64,000 bases of DNA, taken from positions 1,314,100 through 1,378,099 of the forward strand of contig NW_025064883.1 in the NCBI RefSeq assembly GCF_019112545.1, given 5' to 3'. The DNA comes from Guyanagaster necrorhizus. Taxonomy: Eukaryota; Basidiomycota; Agaricomycetes; Agaricales; Physalacriaceae. A program made the translations under genes and the position numbers. This document shows, in pieces, positions 21,506-34,486 of the stretch; the stretch's first letter is position 1, and each line of letters begins with the position of its first letter. The notes below the pieces were generated by a model. The model searched no databases. It was given only the letters and a program-made list of their open reading frames with translations, and was not told where the DNA came from.

Positions 21506-24150
21506 ATGCTATCGCGCTCTATACGGGTCGCCCGTCTCTCTGCCACCCTCAGCAATCGTATAGTTGCTCTTCAATCCCTCAGATACTACCGTGCACCCAC
21601 CGACAAACGAAATGATTGCAAGCCTACGCCTGATAAAGATCCGGTAGCCAGCAAGGGTAAAGGGAAGGCGCAAGATGACCAGGGAAGAGTGAACAGTGCG
21701 GAAAACGAGAAGGATTCGAGTACCCTAAATGCGAAGGAGACCGGTTCCCAGAATTCCGCTCCGTCAGCCCCCAAGGACTCTACCTCTTCTCCAGACAATT
21801 CCAGTGAGAAAGACAAGGTAGAAATTCCCAAAGGTCTGGAGGGTTTCTTCCGTCAATATCATAACGAGATCATGCAGGAAAAGGACAAGAAGCGGAATTC
21901 ACAGGCACAAGCAGATCAGTCCAAAAAACCGGATTCCGACGAGCACAAGCAGGACAACAAGGCTCCTCCGCCTCCACCCGGTGGCAACAACGGCCCCGGA
22001 TCTAATACCATTATTATGTGGATTGGTGGTCTTATTGCTGCTCATTACCTTCTCAACTCTTCCGGTGTATCTGGCTCCCGCGAGATTACATGGCAGGAAT
22101 TCCGTACCGCTTTTCTCGACAAAGGCCTCGTGGACAAACTCGTTGTCGTTAACGGACACAAAGTTCGCGTCAAGTTGCACTCAAATGCTACTGGAACCAT
22201 GTACCCATCCGGTGTCAACATCTCTGGAGACTACTACTTCTCCATCGGCAGCATGGAAGCCTTTGAGCGCAAACTCGACGAAGCCCAACAAGAGCTTGGT
22301 ATTCCTAGCCACGAGCGCATTCCCGTCGCTTACCATGACGAGGTTTCTACTATCCGCATGATCCTAGAATTCGCGCCCACGATTGCAACGATAGGGTTCC
22401 TCTACTGGTTGTCGAGAAGAAGTTCTGGAGGCGGAGGAGGCGGCATTTTCAGCTTTGGGAAGAGTCGTGCTAAGCTGTTTGACAAGGACTCACAAGTCAA
22501 GGTCAAGTTCAAGGATGTGGCGGGTATGGATGAAGCGAAGGAAGAGGTCATGGAGTTTGTTCAGTTCTTGAAGGAGCCTGCCAAGTACGAGAAGCTTGGT
22601 GCCAAGATCCCTCGAGGAGCCATTTTATCAGGTCCGCCAGGTACTGGTAAGACGTTGCTGGCGAAAGCCACCGCCGGAGAGGCGTCTGTGCCCTTCCTTT
22701 CCGTCTCGGGCTCTGAATTCGTCGAGATGTTCGTGGGTGTTGGTTCATCCCGTGTACGTGACCTTTTTGCCTCTGCGAGAAAGTCGGCACCATGTATCAT
22801 CTTCGTTGATGAGATCGATGCTATCGGAAAGTCTCGAGCACAGGGGGGCAAATTCGGCGGTGGAAATGATGAAAGGGAGTCAACGCTCAATCAGTTGCTA
22901 GTGGAGATGGATGGGTTCAGCTCGCAGGAGCACATCGTTGTTCTCGCAGGAACCAATCGTCCAGATGTTCTTGACCCCGCGTTGTTACGTCCTGGTCGAT
23001 TCGACAGACATATTACCATTGATCGTCCTGACGTCAGCGGCCGCAAGGGTATCTTCCATGTCCACCTTGCTCCATTGAAACTCAGTGAAGAGCTTGCGGA
23101 AGATGTTGATGCTCTTGCGCACAAGCTTGCTGTGCTTACCCCCGGTTTCTCTGGCGCGGATGTCGCCAATGTGTGCAATGAAGCGGCTTTGCGTGCGGCC
23201 CGTCGTGGCGCTGATGCAGTTGGCAATATCGACTTTGACACTGCCATCGAACGCGTCATTGTCGGCTTGGAGAAGAAGAGCAAGGTGCTCAGTGCAGAGG
23301 AGAAGAAGACTGTGTCCTACCATGAAGCTGGACACGCCGTTTGTGGCTGGTTTTTGGAGCATGCAGACCCCATTTTAAAGGTAAGTATCATCCCGCGAGG
23401 AGCTGGGGCTTTGGGATATGCGCAAGTGAGTAGTCTCATTATTAAATTCGTATTTAACACTCATAAAAATGCTTTTCAGTACCTGCCACCTGATCGTTAT
23501 CTTCTATCCACACCTCAAATGAGCGATCGGATCTGTATGACGCTCGGTGGTCGCGTGTCCGAAGAAATCTTCTTTGGCCTCGAGAACATTACAACAGGTG
23601 CTCAAGACGATCTGCAAAAGATTACCCGGATGGCTTTCGAGGCATGCGCTAACTATGGTATGAACAATGTCATCGGGCCTGTGAGCTATGGCGGAGATCG
23701 TGGAGCCAGGGAAGGATGGACGAAGCCGTTCAGTGAAAAGACTGCGGAGATGCTAGACTTCGAAGTCAGGAAGATGATCACGTACGCCTGCTCTGCCTCT
23801 TCGGTTATTTAGTTTGACCATTTTGCAGGACCATGTATGAGCGAACGAGGGCCTTACTGACGGAGCATCGTGAGGATGTAGAGAAGGTAGCCCAGAGGCT
23901 GTTAGAAAAGGAAGTCCTGACGCGGTGAGTTCCGTCTCCATGGAGTGATATTGATGCTCATAATAGCTTCAGAGAGGACATGATTGAGCTGCTTGGAAAG
24001 CGGCCGTTTATTGGCAAAGCCGATGATATGGACAAATGGCTTGATGAACATGGCGGAGAACGTCCTAAGGTTCCCTTTCCTACGCCTGATCCTGAATCTC
24101 CCATTCCTTCACCATCCGTTGCCTCACGGACAGTCGACGAACGAATTTAA
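21506..24150 (+). CDS. AFG3: m-AAA protease subunit Afg3 (mitochondrial FtsH family)
   Basis: Four exons (21506-23425, 23480-23781, 23829-23924, 23967-24150) give 833 residues. The ATG at 21506 gives an arginine-rich leader [19 protein letters not shown] typical of matrix import. After a charged low-complexity region come two membrane segments, about residues 167-184 and 282-302, flanking an intermembrane-space domain. The AAA module has Walker A GPPGTGKT (376-383), Walker B IIFVDEID (431-438) and the second region of homology; the protease site is HEAGH (606-610). The enzyme is a hexameric inner-membrane protease facing the matrix, for protein quality control and maturation of mitoribosomal bL32m. 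[11 protein letters not shown] before the AAA domain fits Afg3 better than Yta12, but the paralogue choice is an inference. Confidence 0.92.
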
Positions 24151-24322
24151 TGAATTCCCCACGTCTATATTTAACCTTTCGCAGGGATTTCTCGCCAACC
24201 AGTAAATATTCACTTTTTCGTTCATGTACCAACAACTACAAACCATATATTAAATCATCGCAATGCAATTCACTCCTTACTATTCAATGGTTCCTTGGCG
24301 TATCGTTAAGACATGTTCAACT

Positions 24323-25287
24323 TCAACGAAAAACTTGCCGATATACATCTTTTCCTATCGAATACTGCACAGATTCAAGCGCTTTTCCAAGCCATGCTTT
24401 AACATCTTCGGTTTCCTTCCCGGCAACTCGAACAATGACTGATATATGGTCATTCCCTGTAAGGGGACTTAAGGACCAGATTACTTTGTCTGGACCCTTC
24501 ATCTTCATGATTGAAATGGCATGGTATCTCCGAACCAGCTCAGTGATAACAGCTTGCACCTGGGGACCTACAAGGAACAATGTGGCATAACACGAATATG
24601 GCTTGAGTTTCTCAGCCAAAGCCCGCTCAGGTAGAGGCTTCACGTCAACCTGAGGATCGTCCAACAGCATCGCATCCTTGGCTATCCTCTTCCCATCCAC
24701 CAGGATCTCGTTGACACTGTAATACCTGGAGAAAACCCACTCTTCTCCTAGAGACCGACGACCAGAGGTGACCCAGTCAAGAATGACGGCGGATGCATTG
24801 CCTGTTAAGCGGAAAGTCTGTATTTGGTTGTATGAGGCTGAACGAAAACAGGTGACGGGGTCTGGCAGTAAGAAGAGGGATGCATTTGGGTTGACGACGA
24901 AGGTCATGATTTGAGTTGTTGGTGGGGGATGGGAGCTTGTTTGTACAGATGCCAGTCGGTGGCCTGGTCTGGTTTTGAAGACTTTGGTGGATCCCTGTTA
25001 GTGAGGATTGAAGCCAGGGACAGGTCGTGGTGCAAGGAACTGACTTGGGAGAGCAACACAAGCTTGGATTCTTCTCCGACATCAACAGACAAATTTACTC
25101 GGTCGCCGCTGACAAGCCCGCCTCCGTATGTTAGGATATACACCACAGCTACTCCGTCTTCAGGGATGCGAGGAGACAACAGTTTGAGTGGGTAGGTCGA
25201 AGAGAGCTCTGAAAATACTGCTGCAGAGCCATGGCAGGACAAGGAAATGCGACCTCCTCCGGCGTCTATCTTGGGTATTGCTAACAT
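24323..25287 (-). CDS. ureD: Urease accessory protein UreD
   Basis: Two exons (25045-25287, 24323-24994) encode 304 residues, normal for UreD/UreH. Signatures are YILTYGGGLVSGDRVNLSVD near residues 50-70, STKVFKTR just after the splice, PDPVTCFRSASYNQIQTFRL in the middle and LDWVTSGRRSLGEEW at about 165. UreD binds apo-urease and, with UreF and UreG, delivers nickel to the active site, in the cytosol. The urease apoenzyme and the other accessory genes are not in this window, as expected because fungal urease genes are scattered. It converges with AFG3 (172 bp between stops) and lies upstream of byr4 on the same strand. Confidence 0.9.
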
Positions 25288-25521
25288 TGACGCCTCGCAG
25301 GTAGTCGATTGCGAAGGACCGCTCGGAATTGCGGACCGACTCTTGACAATCGAAAGTTAAGGTATAAACATATGCAAGTGATTCCATAAGACAGATATAT
25401 ACAACAAAGCAAAAGACGAGAGTATAGGGACGAAACATCAATACACTAAAAAGATCCTAATTATAAAGAAAGAGAGAAAATGACCATCTACATTAAAATA
25501 AACTATTTCCGTGAATTGTAA

Positions 25522-28001
25522 TTAGTACTTGCGAGTAGCAAGAGTCCTTATCTCGTACAGGAAGGAGCGATCAGGTTCACACAGAGCATCTTCGCGCGAG
25601 AGAGAGTTCTTCCATCCTTTGATTTCTATATTATGCCGCTCTTCTGCTTTTCGGCAGTTCCGCACAAACGTGTCATCGATGTCAAATACCATCGACCCTC
25701 GCGAACCACGGTCGCTACCACAGTCCGACGGTGTCCATGTTTGACTACGATCAGGAAGAGAGGATGAAGTCGCCACATTCGACTGAACAGAAGCTCGAAT
25801 GGTCCCGGCTTTGGATTCCCAGCTGTCACTATCATCCTCATCATCGGCGAGGTTAGCAAAGACATCTGGTTCATCCTCTTCCGGTGGCAGAGTTGAGATC
25901 CAGCACAAGCGTATGGGATCAAAGACCATGTTCCCCACTATCCGCGCGCCAGAGCCGAAAGAGCTCGCGGAGGAGCCTATTGATGATCCAGTGAGATGTG
26001 TGATTAGCGCTGGTCGCGTGGACGCGACAACAGCATCAAAGTCACGTAAGACTTGTTCGTTTCCTTCCCATCGCATGGTATGTGGATTCCATTTCATGTC
26101 ACCAACAACTGGGAATTTCCTCAGAATTGAATTCATGTGGACAGATGTCATTCATTACCTTTGGGACCTCCAACGCCACCCAGATTCCGTATCAGAGTAG
26201 GCCTCGTTTGTGTCGATAATGCAACCTTCTTTCTCATCGGCGGGGAACGTCCCGACGGATTCGAGTTGGATGGATCCAATTTCGATGCACGCTTGGAAAA
26301 GAAAGAAGTTGCAAACGTTATAGGCTCGGCTTATAGGAATAAGTATTTCAGACCAATAACGCATGGAAGAACACAAGACTTACCACTCGAACCTTCGCGC
26401 AAGTTTTTCCTACGAAGGGTGTCACCAGGCGATTTAGCAAAGCTACCACCAGGAATGCGATGGCCATGGCCTTTGGGCTGTACCCTGAACCGACTCTCCT
26501 TGTCTCGATCAGTGGGCAAGTCTTCAATACCATCAAGTTCCGTGCCATCCCCATATGTGCGCAGGCGTTTCGGCCTACGAAGCACTTTAGGTGCTGATGT
26601 GTGTGAAGCAAGCTTGGAAGTAGATGCTGGACGTGGTGGAAGTGGCGATGCTGTTCGACGGATGGGTGCGTCTCCCGACGAACCGAAAACAGCCGACAAT
26701 GTCGGACGCGACTTGAGGCGACCAGTAGTGGGAACCGTCAGACGAAGAGCAGCAGTACTTGTAGAAGGGGTGGAAGGACGGGTGGGGGGGACTTTGTAAT
26801 CTTGTGTTACTCGACTCATGGATGCCTTGTGCGACTTGGCACGCGACGCGGTAGTAGGTTCTTCGTAACGAGCACTGTTTGAGGAGCTCGGCACGGAAGA
26901 TCCTGACGTTCGGTTACTGCTGCCCATCAGTGAAGACAATGACGATTTCCTTGAGATCTTCTTGGAGGTTGGAGGCGAGTTGAGACCTGTATGAGACTTT
27001 TGCCCGCGGAGACTGCCGGGCCTGGGAGATAAAAATGAAGACGGAGCAGTCGAAGGCGTGTTCGAGCGCGAAGGCGGATACAAAGGTGGAGAGGGTGAAG
27101 GTCCAGACTTTTGGGCATTTCGGGAGGCGGTTGGGCCAGGTTTGACAGGGGACTTGGGCCTACCAGACCTCAGTCGCCACGAAGGCCTCGTAGCTGAAAC
27201 ATTCCTCTGATGAGGAGGGACACTCTTGCTTCGGTTATCCGCAGAGTGCAAATGTGACTGCTGAGTATTGGATAATAGCCGACTGGGACTAAAATCAGCA
27301 TCGTCCTCAATGACTAGACCCATCTCAAAATCATCCTCGGGATCAGGAGTAGCAACCTTGACTTGATAATCCGACATAACAGCGGCTTTCTTCAAAGTTA
27401 AAAGGTTGGTGAGATGACGAGCTCCTTTGCAAGAATCGAATACGTCTGAAGGGATGATGAGCCCTTCAAGTTCACTTTCGTCTTCATCAGTTTCTGACTC
27501 CGGGTTGGAAGAAGCATTGGTGAGACCGAGGTTGGAATAGGCGTCGGAAGACTGAGAAGAAGAGGTATGGTCTTTGTCGCCCCATTCAAGAGAGCCCTTG
27601 GAGGATCGGTGATTGAGAGTCAAAGGTGCCAATGACAATTGGGTCAATTCAGAGGGTAAGAATAACCCTTCTTCGAAGTCCTCCTCTATGGTGCCTGGAA
27701 GAGATTTCTGAATGACAGGTTTTACAGTCGCGGAGGCCTTGATGGTGGATGCGCCCTCGTCGTCATTGTCATCATTGGGCTGTAGTGAGGGCTGGGGGCG
27801 GGCAATGGAAATGAAGGGGGGCGACTTTGCCAGTGAGTGCGAGTGTGGCGGGATGTCGACCTCAGGCATATTCCAGTCTTCTTCATTGTCATCCATGTCG
27901 GAAGTGGTGTCGCCGTGAATGGTATGGCCTTCAGGCAGGTCGAAATCAGCATCCGGCCACTTTTCCCGCCCACGAATAGTAGGAGCAGGGATGGGGCTCA
28001 T
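25522..28001 (-). CDS. byr4: Septation GAP subunit Byr4/Bfa1
   Basis: Three exons (26384-28001, 26159-26329, 25522-26108) give 791 residues. Most of the N-terminal 540 residues are low-complexity, serine/proline-rich and basic, preceded by acidic stretches. The conserved part is C-terminal: RPTLIRNLGGVGGPKVVGD, KWNPHTMRWEGNEQVLRDFD, MVFDPIRLCWISTLPPEEDE and PDVFANLADDEDDSDSWE. These blocks define Byr4/Bfa1, the scaffold half of the two-component GAP (with Cdc16/Bub2) that keeps the Spg1/Tem1 GTPase off at spindle poles and so restrains septation. The acceptor at 26330 and the acceptor at 26109 were chosen because they alone keep frame through the conserved blocks. The N-terminal disorder makes the start less certain. 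Confidence 0.85.
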
Positions 28002-28655
28002 TATATGCGGGTAATGAGGTAGAGAGTACGAGCGTTATAAGCTGGAGAAGAATTGGTGGTCGAAGAAATAAGAGAGGACGGATAGAGCGAGTGCTAAGGA
28101 TGCTAATTTGGTGGTGCAGCGGGCGCCGCCGTGCTGAATTAAGGCGTGTTGGAGGAAAACGAGAGCAAAAAAGAGAAAGAAATTGTGGTGGTAGAAAATA
28201 CTGCCGCCCGTGGATACTAGTCAAAGTATCGAGCTCGTTGTCTGCCACTGGGAAAAACAAAAAAGCCGTCGCCTCGTGTCTTCGTGTATGAGGTGTGACA
28301 TGCGATATCACGCATCCGGCCCGGACCCCCGCTTCACCTCAGCCGCCTCGAGGTAAACTTCGATAATACCTTGACCTAATTCCAAGTAATGTAGAGCTTG
28401 AAGTTGAGTCGGACCCTCATTTCTACAGGCAGTAACATTCCATTCTTCGATTCATCTAAAAAGTTGGACCAGCATTAATGGCGGCAGTAATCAAAGTGTA
28501 TTCTTATAACAACGAATAATCGCTGAGAGAGCTGCACGGGGACACCATAGCGCGTCTTGAGCACTTCGAACTCGGAAGTGAAGGTAGAATAAGTACAACA
28601 GAGGAACAATGATGGCATTGGATGGAGATACAAAACCAAAGAGGAGAATGCTCGG
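28002..28655. other. Gap between byr4 start and NIP7 stop, no gene seen
   Basis: About 650 bp holding the byr4 promoter and the NIP7 3' UTR. Short open frames on both strands have no recognisable content. No repeat or structural RNA was seen. Confidence 0.5.
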
Positions 28656-29445
28656 TTAAAATAGCGTGTCCTACAAAATGGTAAGTTTCCAACGAAGGAG
28701 GGTCATAGTAGGCTGTACCTCGTCACGTAGATATTCACCAACATCACTGTCAAATACAAATTAGTACTGCACGGGGGAAAAAACAGGAGTACGTACGCCT
28801 GATGAAATACGATGATAGACGTTGGATCCATTTTACGGGTATCAACCGTTGACCGCGCCGTCACCCCAAAACCCTACGAGGCATGAGATGCTGTCAAAGC
28901 ACGGGCAAATATACGCACTAATGGCACATCGCTCATGCTGAACACCACCAACCCCTGATGTTCCGGCGTGTCTTCTGTTATTCGTCCAAGATGTGCTTTC
29001 ACTACATGATTTCCGTACAGGAACGGCATTTCACCATTGGGTTTTATCCACACCTAGAAGAAAATAACGTGTAATGCTAAATTCAACGTTACAGAAGCAA
29101 TAGCCCACCTTGTATTTGGCGTACTGAGCGATGTAATCAAGCGATGATATGTGCAGCTTGAACTTTCCGCTTTTACTAAATTTTCCAAAGCATGTACCAA
29201 GGCTGACAAGATTGGGACGTGCAATTGACGATCCTAGACGCATCGATGATTCAGAAACATAATAAACCCTGTCTTTATGCAGTCTAAAGCAGTATGGTTC
29301 GTCCTTTCGGTCGATGAGGTGAATAAGGTTCTTTCCCTGTAAAGAGATGAGACTGTGAACACAAGAGGAGGGGCAAAAAACGGACTATGTAATTGGTGAG
29401 CTTGGTAAACAGTGTCTTGGATTCATCTTCAGTGAGGGGTCGCAT
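28656..29445 (-). CDS. NIP7: 60S ribosome biogenesis factor Nip7
   Basis: Six exons (29386-29445, 29109-29336, 28919-29053, 28797-28873, 28719-28746, 28656-28670) encode exactly 180 residues, the canonical Nip7 length. The start [16 protein letters not shown], then [51 protein letters not shown], and the C-terminal PUA domain ([17 protein letters not shown] to the end) are nearly invariant in eukaryotes. Nip7 is a nucleolar protein in pre-60S particles, needed for 27S pre-rRNA processing, with the PUA domain binding RNA. The last coding exon is only 15 nt and encodes Asp-Thr-Leu-Phe-stop. It is divergent from NRDE2, with 127 bp between ATGs. Confidence 0.95.
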
Positions 29446-29572
29446 TGTGTTGATTCTGAACTTTTTTCCGCAACGGAAATATAAGAGGTTGATTACGTAA
29501 TTCAGCGTACTATCTGCCCAATTTGCAATTCCACCTACCTTTTCAAACACGCATCTATCGTTAGTCGTATCT

Positions 29573-32500
29573 ATGTCTGCGCCCTCATTTTCATCATTCC
29601 CTCCTTCTTTCGGGTCATTTCCAGAAGACCTCAGTAACGATCCAGGTCCTAGTCGGTCGCACAACGACAGCAAGCACCGCAAGCATAGTCACCGCGAGAA
29701 AACCTCCAAGAAAGAAACGACACGGGAGAAGGAAAAGAAAAACAGGCATAGGCATCGCGATAGGACAGCTACGGAAGTAGATGACATCTCTGCCACCCGT
29801 TTTTTCTACTCGGATAAGCGCGGAGACCCGTTAAATGTGCAGTACGGAGGTCTGCACAAGGGCGATGTTCCCAAATATAAGACTATCAGCCGTACGTCGT
29901 TGCTGGATTATTCTATAGCATCTAATCATGGAAAAGGTGGCAGAAATGTACTAGGTCTATCTCCAAGTTGGACTGTGTTGCACAGGGGGCCTCAAGGTAT
30001 TGAGATCGGAATGTACAGACAAAATGTACGTTGCTTTCACTCCATTTTCCCTTCGATGAAACTGAAGCAAGATAGCGCCCGAGCCTAACGGATGCAAAGA
30101 CTCGCAACCTTGTGAATTCTGCACCTACTCGACGAATGCCGGGCCATAGTGACAGTTTCCAATTAGATAAGACTGGTTTTCTGCGCATCTCTTCCATTCG
30201 AGAACAAAGCCAACATTCTTACCGCTCGATCACTGGTGATCACCATTCTAGCTCATCTTCAGGTTCCGAAGGATCAGCTGCTGAAGACTCGGACAGCCCA
30301 GAGGAGGATGTCGATACAGTGGGTCCGACAACTGCAATAAAGACACTTGAGCAGCAACTCAGTGACGATCCTTCATCTGTCGCTACTTGGTTACAGCTTC
30401 TGTGGCGGACATTGTCAAATGTCCCTATTCCATCTAAAAATTCTGTAAGAGTCCGTGCGGAAATCACCATATCGATACTTTCTCGTGCATTTTCGTCGGA
30501 CGTTCGTAATACCACATCAAAGCCTCTTCGGCTCAAATATCTCAGAGCGGGTGAAGAGATCTGGCCTGAAGCCAGAGTGCAAGATGAATGGGAGGATGCG
30601 TTCAAGCTTGGCGGAATCGAAATTTGGATGGAGTGGCTAGAGTGGAAAATCAGAAAGGAGACTAATGGCATCGATTATGTTGTTGATGCAGCCAAACATG
30701 TTCTTAATGCTCTGGGAGATGATGAGGTGAGCAGAGTTCGGGTGTTTTGGCGCTCAGCCACAGCTCTCCGTACGGCAGGGTTTGTCGAACGCGCCACAGC
30801 CCTGTTTCAAGCACAAGCTGAATTGTGCGTACTTGGTTATTTTCAATCTATTACTTAGCATCTGAATTGTACATTTCAGGACATTCGAGCTTCCTCAAGC
30901 CTTATATGGGTTACCAACGAGTAGTATTTTGGATGCTTTGGAAGAGTTCTGGGAATCAGAAGTTTCGCGGTTTGGTGAGCCTGGTGCTAAAGGATGGGCT
31001 CAATGGGTGTCTTTGGGTAAAAAAGGAGAGACACCGGCACTAGTATCAAAGCAACCCTCCTCAGATGACTCTGACCCGTATCGTCGCTGGGCTCGAACCG
31101 AATTGCACACAGACCGCGCATCGCATATCCCCAGTCGGGCCACTGAAGATGATGACTGGGATCCATATTCCACCATCATGTTCTCAGATATCCGATCGCT
31201 CCTTTTGCAGTTACAAACAGCTCACGGAAAGGACGTATTTCGGTTAGCCTGGCTATCTTTTCTCGGCTTTCATATTCCCGGTTTCTCGGACTCGCCTCAT
31301 GATGCCAATTGGGACGATCGGTGGAATTGCATGCATTTGATGAATCCTGGATATCTGAACGCCATTTTTCCCGATGAAACACACAATACCGTGACGGCAG
31401 ATTCGTATTCTGGTGTCTTGGTTGGCCGGGAGATACAATATGTTCGTGGTTCAGTGCCTATCAAATGCTGGGGCTACGGCGTGTTAAGTTCACTAGACGA
31501 TGCACTCTATGGTGATGGGCTTTGCTCAAAAATAGACTTGGATGGACTCGACCAGGAGTTCACCAGAAGGATTTTCAGTCAGCTTAGGCTTGGGGCTGAT
31601 GATTATGAGTGGGATCTCCTAACTTTAGGGTTTGAAGCCGCCTCGAGCGTGAAGAGGTAAGAGAGCCCTCTAACGACCGTACGTTCATTGACGCTTCACT
31701 TAGTGCACTCAAAATTTCCCGGTCATTTCTATCTACGGCCCGCGATTCTTTACCACACTGGTCAGCTCATGCACGTTTGGAGCGAAAGAGAGGCAGATTC
31801 GACGAGGCTCGAAAAGTTTATACAGCTGTCCTTCTGTCTTCGCCTGTTTCTTTAGACCGACCGTGGTCCGGTAGACTCTGGTGGGACTGGGCGGAGATGG
31901 AATGGCTTGACCAGAAATCTGATGCAGTCATGTCTGTTATATTCAAAGCTGTGGATATTGCAGGTCAAGGGGGAGTCGCCATCCTCCGAGCAAAACGAAA
32001 CCTGGAAGATATATCCAATGGCAAGCATTCGGCTTGGAAGGACAAAGAAGCTTGGGTGAAGTTGCGAGCTCTACTTGAGCTGTTGACTTCGAGGGACCTC
32101 GCCCAAAGCCTTTCTGTGTTTGACGATCACATGCACCAAGCTGGTGCTGGTGTCGCCGATGAAAGCATGACTGTTGCTTCTCTCTTATTCATTTTCCGGC
32201 ATGGATGCGTTTTGAAAGGCCCGATGGCCCCTTCCATACTGAGAGACCGTGCCGGCAACGCCCTGAGGAAGTACCCCAGTAATTCCGTAATATTTGGTCT
32301 GTTCTTGGAGGGTGAGAAAGGACAAGGAATTTGGGGACGTGTCAGAGATCTGTTTGGCGAAAACTCTAGAGATGAAAAGGATTTATGCCGGCGAATCGAG
32401 GAAGTATGGGTGTCGAAGTGGCAAAGTGGAAGATGGGAAGGCGAAATTGAACGTACCAGGAGTGGATTAGCAGCAGCTGTGGAAAGTGAAAGGTAAGGCT

Positions 32501-32945
32501 TAGTTGACTGTGAATCTTCAAGTATCTCAAGCATGATGGTCTAGAACAAGGGGAAGCCTGATATTGTGGCGCATTTATATCGAGTTTGAGATTCGAGCTG
32601 GACAATTGCAAAAAGCGAAGCAACTACTTTTTCGCGCTATTGGTGAATGCCCGCTGGCCAAAGGTAAGCTGCGAATGTTTGCCGTGGGATAAATATGTAA
32701 ATGACTTGACTGCACTGCGTTCAGACCTGTACCTTTTGGCTTTTGACCATTTGCGAAACGTCTTCAGTTACCACGAGCTTCACGCCTTTGTCAACACAAT
32801 GGCGGAGAGGGGTATCAGAATGAGGCATGAGCTCGATGTGAAGTTGCAGTTAATCGAACCGGGTGACAAGGATTCGGACGATAGTGGAAATGAATCCGAG
32901 ATCGAGAGAAATGCGCGAGAGTTGCGAAGATTGAAGCCATACTGA
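29573..32945 (+). CDS. NRDE2: NRDE2/Nrl1 RNA-surveillance factor
   Basis: Six exons (29573-30025, 30076-30824, 30880-31656, 31704-32492, 32545-32663, 32725-32945) give 1035 residues. The first 80 residues are a basic Arg/Lys/His-rich tract. The diagnostic NRDE2 block is RFFYSDKRGDPLNVQYG (about residues 78-94), followed by long stretches of HAT/TPR-like helices such as EARKVYTAVLLSSP and EIRAGQLQKAKQLLFRAIGE. In fission yeast Nrl1 pairs with Mtl1 and Ctr1 to direct cryptic introns and transcripts to the exosome or RNAi; in animals NRDE2 restrains MTR4. A nuclear role in splicing-coupled surveillance is expected. The protein ends in an acidic Asp/Ser/Glu tail. It converges with the nitrilase gene, 59 bp between stops. 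Confidence 0.9.
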
Positions 32946-33004
32946 AGGAGGGGAGAGTACAAATTGATGATATATGACACAGTACGTCGTATTCGACAGA
33001 TGAA

Positions 33005-34446
33005 TCACAATTTACTAGGCGTGATTGAACCATTCCCCGCATTGTTAATCTCTCCCTGTTGAGCTTTGGCGGCATGCTGTTCTTCAGGGTCACGGTATGC
33101 AACAGGCTTCCAGTTTTTACCGTGAACTACAGTATGAAAGAGGTCAAACCGAGAACTAAAGTCGGATTTAGGAACAATGTTATTAAAGGGGGACTTGTAA
33201 AGCTCACTAGTTCCCCATGACGTCCGCAACGAGTTTGACTTCATCAATCTTGTCCAGGGAAATATTCGCGTATAAGACTACTTCTTTCCCAGGATCAACA
33301 GGAGCGGTTAAGGCAGCGCCATCTGGACCATATATCTTTCACATGATTAATATTGATCCTCTTGAAAGCAAGTCAGCTTACAACGGAGAAGCCTCCACCA
33401 GGGAATGTGAACCATGGATAGCCGAGCATTTTCATTTTGCGAGCACCTGCTTCGCTGACGACATGACAGCAAACCAATCCGAATAGGCCACCTTCCATGG
33501 ACACAAGTTGACTCATCCGGCTGGAAGCTTCGCCACTGACAATGTAGGGCGATCCGCCAGTCAGAGGTGGAAATGCAGGCCACCATCCTCCCACGAAGAT
33601 TTGGGGGTATTGAGAGTAAAAGTGGGTCTTCAACCATGGCTGGAAACCGGACTGAGCAACTTGTTAGAAGAGAGAAGCGAGCTGTATGACAAACCTGAAT
33701 GTGCTCCCAACAATTCAAAGATCCTAGCCTCCCATATGGCGTCTGAACTACATTGTAGATGGACTGGGCTATCGGAGGTAGATTGTCAGCAGGCTAATGT
33801 CGTCTCAATATGACAAGAATACCGCTTCCATCTCCAAAAACGGTTTTCTCATAATGAGTGGGCTGCACATAAAAAGCGGTCATGTCATTGGCTTATAGGA
33901 GAGTAGGGACACAAACCTTGATCTTGCGGCGGTGGTTTGCAATGTTGCCGTCGGATGTAATAGTGACTTGGGCGATGTAAAGAGAACTTCCGTCTCGCTC
34001 AGAGAACCCGAGGACTATGTTAACTTCAGCTTCCTTGACGGCCTCCCGGATTCTATCCATTTCAGGGGAGTGAAGAAACATCGAGTTTGCTTGATACTGC
34101 TTGAGGACAGTTTGAGCAACGACAAAGTTGTTGGCCCATGGAGTCCAGGGATAGCCTTGGGAACGTTGATTAAAATTTCGCCTCTGAAGAGAAGTATAGG
34201 ACAACTACTTACCAGGAATAAAGACTTCTGGGAAACCGATAATCTTGGCACCTTCGGCAGCCGCCTCGTGAACGATTCGGATTGTCTTCTCAACCCCGCC
34301 TTGAAGGTCAAGCCATACCCTGTTGTGAAGCGCTTAATGAGTAGGGACAAGTCCTAGTGGAGACGAAAGGCGCACGGTTCAGCTTGAACGGCGGCGACCT
34401 TGAAGATCTGGGTGTTGGAGGGAGATGGATTAAGTGAGATAGGCAT
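33005..34446 (-). CDS. Nitrilase (carbon-nitrogen hydrolase superfamily)
   Basis: Eight exons (34376-34446, 34213-34319, 33917-34155, 33823-33862, 33695-33768, 33382-33639, 33208-33335, 33005-33155) encode 355 residues, typical of fungal nitrilases. The catalytic triad is visible: Glu55 in [12 protein letters not shown], Lys137 in HRRKIKPTHYEK, and Cys172 in [13 protein letters not shown]. The start block [19 protein letters not shown] is also diagnostic. The family hydrolyses R-CN to the acid and ammonia and forms spiral oligomers; cyanide hydratases are close relatives, so a nitrile rather than HCN as substrate is an inference. The last intron uses a donor inside the Asn-Tyr-Ser-Arg block. 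A TATA-like element lies 41 bp upstream. Confidence 0.9.
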
Positions 34447-34486
34447 CTTTGGACTGAAAATACGACATTCCCACTAGACTCTGTGT

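Noticed and set aside
25288..25521. Possible small gene between ureD and byr4
   Set aside because: The short open frame extending past 25160-25441 overlaps the ureD start in another frame and has no family; the stretch is better explained as ureD promoter and byr4 3' UTR.
26137..26799. A 220-codon open frame on the plus strand
   Set aside because: It is antisense to the serine-rich part of byr4; the composition mirrors the low-complexity coding strand and no domain is present.
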